From Anaerolineaceae bacterium (lineage in GTDB: Bacteria > Chloroflexota > Anaerolineae > JAAYZQ01): DNA of 9,200 nt. Both the position numbers and the translations under genes were made by a program. The notes below the pieces were generated by a model. The model searched no databases and was not told where the DNA came from. It worked only from the letters and a program-made list of their open reading frames with translations. Position 1 is the stretch's first letter. Every line of letters begins with the position of its first letter. The stretch is from assembly GCA_012514775.1 (NCBI GenBank), contig JAAYZQ010000244.1, positions 1 to 9,200 on the forward strand, in the 5' to 3' direction. This document shows, piece after piece, positions 7,353 to 9,200 of the stretch.

Positions 7353-7358
7353 GGCTGC

Positions 7359-7387
7359 ATTCTACCACACACCGGGAAAAAATGCAA
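7359..7387 (-). promoter_or_regulatory. Sigma70-type promoter of the T-box/alaX/ileS operon
   Basis: On the minus strand TTGCAT (7387-7382), a 17-base spacer and TAGAAT (7364-7359) form a good promoter. Transcription would begin around 7355-7351, about 60 bases before Stem I of the T-box. It is divergent from the promoter at 7421-7449, with 33 bp between the two -35 boxes. Confidence 0.75.
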
Positions 7388-7420
7388 GCCGGGCCGGCGG
7401 GCGTAGGCGCCTCCACGGAC

Positions 7421-7449
7421 TTGACATTGTCTGGCAGCCATGTTATAGT
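7421..7449 (+). promoter_or_regulatory. Strong sigma70-type promoter of the B12 riboswitch unit
   Basis: A consensus -35 TTGACA (7421-7426), a 17-base spacer and TATAGT (7444-7449) make a near-ideal promoter. Transcription would begin at about 7456, roughly 16 bases before the P1 helix of the cobalamin riboswitch. No obvious operator repeat is seen between this and the divergent promoter. Confidence 0.82.
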
Positions 7450-7471
7450 TCGCCGGCCAATTGAATATGCT

Positions 7472-7609
7472 CGACCGTGGTCCCCGTAGCCCGGATGCGC
7501 GGGGTCAAAGGGGGAAGCCGGTGGTGCGTTTCTAACACGCCGAGTCCGGCGCTGTCCCGCAACTGTAACTTGACACTGTGTCAAGAAGCCAGGTCGCCCG
7601 CCACGATCG
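7472..7609 (+). ncRNA. Cobalamin riboswitch, compact form
   Basis: The core shows the expected blocks in order: GGGGGAAGCCGGTG (7510-7523), GAGTCCGGCGCTGTCCCGCAACTGTAA (about 7542-7568) and the B12-box AAGCCAGGTCGCCCGCC (about 7586-7602). A P1 helix closes it: 7472-7480 pairs with 7601-7609 in 8 of 9 positions. An extra small stem sits between GGTG and GAGTCC. Between ACTGTAA and AAGCCAGG there is only one 17-base hairpin (CTTGACA/TGTCAAG) and no larger peripheral domain. That points to the reduced class-II type of cobalamin aptamer rather than the full adenosylcobalamin class I. It precedes an intrinsic terminator and a CobO-like gene. Confidence 0.9.
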
Positions 7610-7661
7610 TGCGCTGTGAACCTTCGCGGAAAGGGGGGCGCGTGGCCTCAAGCCACAGCTA

Positions 7662-7688
7662 CCTCTTGTCGAAAGGCAAGAGGTTTTT
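7662..7688 (+). terminator. Intrinsic terminator of the cobalamin riboswitch
   Basis: CCTCTTGTC (7662-7670) pairs with GGCAAGAGG (7675-7683) around a GAAA tetraloop, followed by five T (7684-7688). This is a textbook Rho-independent terminator 52 bases after the aptamer. Just upstream two exclusive pairings compete: GCTGTG (7613-7618) with CACAGC (7654-7659), and GTGGC (7642-7646) with GCCAC (7652-7656). They may relay the ligand state. Confidence 0.85.
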
Positions 7689-7701
7689 GATTGAATTCCA
7701 T

Positions 7702-7727
7702 GCCCTGACCGCCAGGTCGGGGCTTTT
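7702..7727 (+). terminator. Second terminator-like hairpin behind the riboswitch
   Basis: GCCCTGACC (7702-7710) pairs with GGTCGGGGC (7715-7723) around GCCA, followed by TTTT (7724-7727). The same 5' arm, CCCTGA, can instead pair perfectly with TCAGGG (7732-7737), so two folds exclude each other. It may be a backup terminator or part of a longer expression platform. Confidence 0.5.
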
Positions 7728-7770
7728 CATTTCAGGGGCAAGCACCGATCCCGAGGTGGTCCTCCTCCTG

Positions 7771-7791
7771 CTGGCGCCTGGTCGGCGCCGG
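7771..7791 (+). other. Strong non-terminator hairpin in the riboswitch leader
   Basis: CTGGCGCC (7771-7778) pairs with GGCGCCGG (7784-7791) around TGGTC, and no T-run follows. An alternative outer stem GCTGGC (7770-7775) with GCCAGC (7798-7803) also exists. It starts one base after the possible anti-Shine-Dalgarno strand. Confidence 0.45.
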
Positions 7792-7801
7792 TGCGAGGCC
7801 A

Positions 7802-7842
7802 GCGGTCCGGCCGTCGTGACTGGCCGGCCGGACCGCCCTTTT
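7802..7842 (+). terminator. Third terminator-like hairpin before the CobO-like gene
   Basis: An 11-bp perfect stem, GCGGTCCGGCC (7802-7812) with GGCCGGACCGC (7826-7836), has a 13-base loop and is followed by CC and TTTT. It lies 57 bases before the start codon. It could terminate, or hold the leader in shape for the anti-Shine-Dalgarno pairing. Confidence 0.45.
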
Positions 7843-7898
7843 CTCAAGGCGAGTCGAGGGGAGGTGGACCAACATGCTCATCAGGAGGAGAGAGGAAC

Positions 7899-8291
7899 AT
7901 GCGCATCTATCTTTATACAGGCGGAGAAAAGGCCCAGGCGGTACAACGGTTAGCCCTCGGCACGGCTGGCATGCAGCAGCCCACCCTGGTGGCCCGCTTT
8001 GGCCCGGTGAGAGGGGACGATCCGCTGGCCCTCTGGGGAAGCGTGTTGCCCCTGGAAGTCGTGCGGGTTCGCCTGCCCGGCCTGGATTGGCCCCTTAGCC
8101 ACACGCCAGCCGATGAGGTCGCCGTCGAAGCGGCGATGCTTGTCCTCGACCGGATGATCGCCTCTGGCGACTATCGCCTGGTGATCCTGGATGGCATCCA
8201 CGAGGCAGTGTCTCGCCATCTGCTGAAGGCGGCTGTGCTGCAGCGCCTCGCTGCAAGCTCCTCCAACCAAACGCGACTTGCCATGACCTGA
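7899..8291 (+). CDS. Small CobO/BtuR-like protein, degenerate and C-terminally short
   Basis: CobO/BtuR enzymes adenosylate cob(I)alamin using ATP. This 130-residue protein follows their pattern: IYLYTGGEKAQAVQRLALGTAG (3-24) sits where the family has the P-loop strand YTGDGKGKTTAALGLAL; LVARF (30-34) matches the VQF strand; and SGDYRLVILDGIHEAVSRHLL (89-109) matches the YDLVVLDEIN helix region. RLAMT ends exactly where LTGR would begin. Key residues are gone: the P-loop GKT has become AQA (positions 12-14) and the DE pair is DG (98-99). About 40-60 C-terminal residues of the family, including the HPF/GIEF region, are missing. Catalysis is therefore doubtful; a B12- or nucleotide-binding role is only a guess. 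The start has AGGAGG ten bases upstream and GAGG closer. It is the only gene behind the B12 riboswitch, which independently supports a cobalamin link. It could instead be a decaying pseudogene. Confidence 0.6.
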   Translation: MRIYLYTGGEKAQAVQRLALGTAGMQQPTLVARFGPVRGDDPLALWGSVLPLEVVRVRLPGLDWPLSHTPADEVAVEAAMLVLDRMIASGDYRLVILDGIHEAVSRHLLKAAVLQRLAASSSNQTRLAMT

Positions 8292-8334
8292 ACTGGAATG
8301 TGCAATCCAGAAATGTGAAAATGCACCTGGAGGT

Positions 8335-8352
8335 CCGGGGCCCGTGCCCCGG
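8335..8352. other. GC-rich hairpin between convergent genes
   Basis: CCGGGGC (8335-8341) and GCCCCGG (8346-8352) form a perfect 7-bp stem with a CCGT loop, in the 77-bp gap between the CobO-like gene and the App1-like gene. Neither strand has a T-run, so intrinsic termination is weak; it may slow polymerase from both sides. Confidence 0.3.
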
Positions 8353-8368
8353 CGACGGGCAAGGTCGC

Positions 8369-9200
8369 TCAGAGGCCAAACACCTCAGCCTGTATGGACG
8401 GCAGGTTGTCGCCGGCGATCCAGCCCTGCCCGGCAGCGTGCCGGGCCATCACCAGGCTGTCGGCGGCCAGGACGAGGGTGCTGCCCGCGGCGCTCACCTG
8501 CCGTGCCAGCTCTTCGATGATCGCGGGGTCGGCGTCAGGCACCACGTCGCGGATATAGACGGCCAGGATGCGGTCCCGGTTCTCGGCGACGACCTGGGCA
8601 TAGATCTCGGGATCTTCCTCGCCGCTGTCGCCCACGAGGACAAAGGGCAGGTGGGGGTACATCTCCAGGATGGGCCGGATCTGGGCCAGCTTGTAGGCGC
8701 GGCTTTCGGTGGGCAGGAACTCGTGGGGATAGACGCCCCAGTTCCGCAACAGGACCGGCCCAGGGGGAATCCCCTGCAGGTTCATGAACTCCAGGAGCAC
8801 GTCATAGATGTTCCACGGGCTGTTGGACACGAAAAAGAGGGGATTGCCGGGCTGGCCGGGCAGGCCGGCGTGAAGGGCCCGGTAGAAGGGCGCCACCCCG
8901 GCGAACGGCAGGCGGGTGCGGGCGCTGCCCAGCAGGATGGTCCGCGCTGCCCGCAGCACGTCGGTGACGTTGGTCTGGACGACCGTGTCGTCGATGTCGC
9001 TGATGACGCCAAAGCGCGCCGTCCGGGGCGGCACCAGCACCTGTCCCTGGCCCACGGGCGGCTCAACCCGGCCCCGCGGGCGGGGCTCCAGGAGCACCAA
9101 CTCCACGGGGTGCCAGCCGCCATCCTCCTCCAGGGGCTCGGACAGGCGCAGGGTCACCTCGAACATGCCCTCCTCGTCGGCCTGGATCTCCTGCTCGACC
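8369..9200 (-). CDS. App1/DUF2183-type HAD phosphatase, 5'-incomplete
   Basis: The family is named after yeast App1, a Mg-dependent phosphatidate phosphatase; bacterial members are little studied. Counting from the in-frame Met at 9166, there is an N-terminal beta-rich segment (about 1-50, WHPVELVLLEP). The HAD motif I SDIDDTVVQTNV (56-67) has nucleophile and acid/base Asp in DIDD. Motif II is FFVSNSPWNIYD (111-122), a Lys is at 159 (AYKLAQI), and the motif III/IV acidic loop LVGDSGEEDPEIY (177-189) follows. These match the LNS2/App1 order. The frame stays open to the window edge (VEQEIQADEEG before that Met), and that segment reads as part of the N-terminal sandwich, so the true start lies beyond 9200. 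It is convergent with the CobO-like gene. No signal peptide can be judged. The in vivo substrate is unknown. Confidence 0.85.
   Translation of the reverse strand, partial: VEQEIQADEEGMFEVTLRLSEPLEEDGGWHPVELVLLEPRPRGRVEPPVGQGQVLVPPRTARFGVISDIDDTVVQTNVTDVLRAARTILLGSARTRLPFAGVAPFYRALHAGLPGQPGNPLFFVSNSPWNIYDVLLEFMNLQGIPPGPVLLRNWGVYPHEFLPTESRAYKLAQIRPILEMYPHLPFVLVGDSGEEDPEIYAQVVAENRDRILAVYIRDVVPDADPAIIEELARQVSAAGSTLVLAADSLVMARHAAGQGWIAGDNLPSIQAEVFGL

Larger units (their letters stand above)
7014..7356 (-). ncRNA. T-box riboswitch leader, probable tRNA-Ile (AUC) specifier
   Basis: The conserved T-box AGGGTGGTACCGCGG is at 7075-7061, with the UGGU bulge that would pair to an ACCA tRNA end. Upstream lies a complete Stem I. 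The base helix CGGCT (7295-7291) pairs with AGCCG (7197-7193), and GGGA/TCCC follows. The loop-E pair is AGTA with GAA (7211-7209). The terminal stem is TCTGG/CCAGA, with AGAGAG and GGTGCAAG elements. One base after the GAA comes ATC (7207-7205), the most likely specifier, reading isoleucine. Further down are a Stem II-like AGTA/GAA bulge and a CGGGTA/TACCCG stem. The T-box AAGGG can pair with CCCTT (7038-7034) of the terminator, giving the antiterminator. It controls the alaX-like gene and ileS by transcription attenuation: uncharged tRNA-Ile would allow read-through. Confidence 0.92.
7762..7890 (+). promoter_or_regulatory. Possible anti-Shine-Dalgarno pairing in the leader of the CobO-like gene
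   Basis: CTCCTCCTG (7762-7770) is the exact 9-base complement of CAGGAGGAG (7882-7890), the Shine-Dalgarno region ahead of the ATG at 7899. The bases between contain the hairpin 7771-7791 and the hairpin 7802-7836, which would stack inside the loop. If the pairing forms, ribosome access is blocked. This is inferred from complementarity alone. Confidence 0.4.

Noticed and set aside
7388..7420. Repressor operator between the divergent promoters
   Set aside because: The 33 bases are GC-rich, with no clear inverted repeat matching a known operator.
7477..7953. Plus-strand open frame across the cobalamin riboswitch
   Set aside because: It lies over the aptamer, terminator and leader hairpins, and its translation resembles no protein.
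7874..8098. Upstream ATG with GGAGGTGG, frame-shifted into the CobO-like gene
   Set aside because: It has a plausible ribosome site, but its 74-residue product is a shadow of the CobO-like frame. A short leader peptide is possible but unsupported.
8292..8368. Missing C-terminus of the CobO-like protein hidden by a frameshift
   Set aside because: HLEV is readable near 8323, but no continuous CobO C-terminal pattern follows in any frame before the convergent gene.

Overview
The window reads as chromosomal DNA of a GC-rich bacterium. The lineage guess is Chloroflexota (Anaerolineae/Caldilineae-like), at moderate confidence. It rests on the unusual isoleucyl-tRNA synthetase type, the YteA-like TraR/DksA protein and the T-box/B12 RNA control; no marker gene proves it. 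No tRNA, rRNA, insertion sequence, CRISPR array or phage gene is visible.

Layout, left to right. A PPK2-family polyphosphate kinase (24-902, +) ends in a very lysine-rich tail and meets rluD tail to tail, the two stop codons overlapping. On the minus strand lies a tight cluster read right to left: a TraR/DksA-type zinc-finger protein (2422-2763), lspA (1855-2412, GTG start) and rluD (899-1846), with 8-9 bp gaps and its own promoter at 2801-2829. Upstream of it, also on minus, is an aminoacylation operon: a 5' T-box leader (about 7014-7356), an AlaX-type tRNA-editing protein (6249-6959) and a 1116-residue isoleucyl-tRNA synthetase (2877-6227). The probable specifier codon is AUC (Ile). The synthetase has GVHH where the class I HIGH signature is expected.

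A plus-strand promoter at 7421-7449 fires the other way, only 33 bp from the T-box promoter when measured between their -35 boxes. It leads into a compact cobalamin riboswitch (7472-7609), a textbook intrinsic terminator (7662-7688), and a 210-nt leader full of strong hairpins that includes a 9-nt perfect complement of the downstream Shine-Dalgarno. The only gene behind it is a 130-residue CobO/BtuR-like protein (7899-8291) that has lost P-loop residues and the C-terminal part of the family. Convergent to it is an App1/DUF2183-type HAD phosphatase (8369 to the right edge, 5'-incomplete).

The most interesting part is 7014-7900: two divergent transcription units, each controlled by an RNA sensor (charged/uncharged tRNA-Ile on one side, B12 on the other), feeding an atypical IleRS operon and a probably non-catalytic CobO relative.
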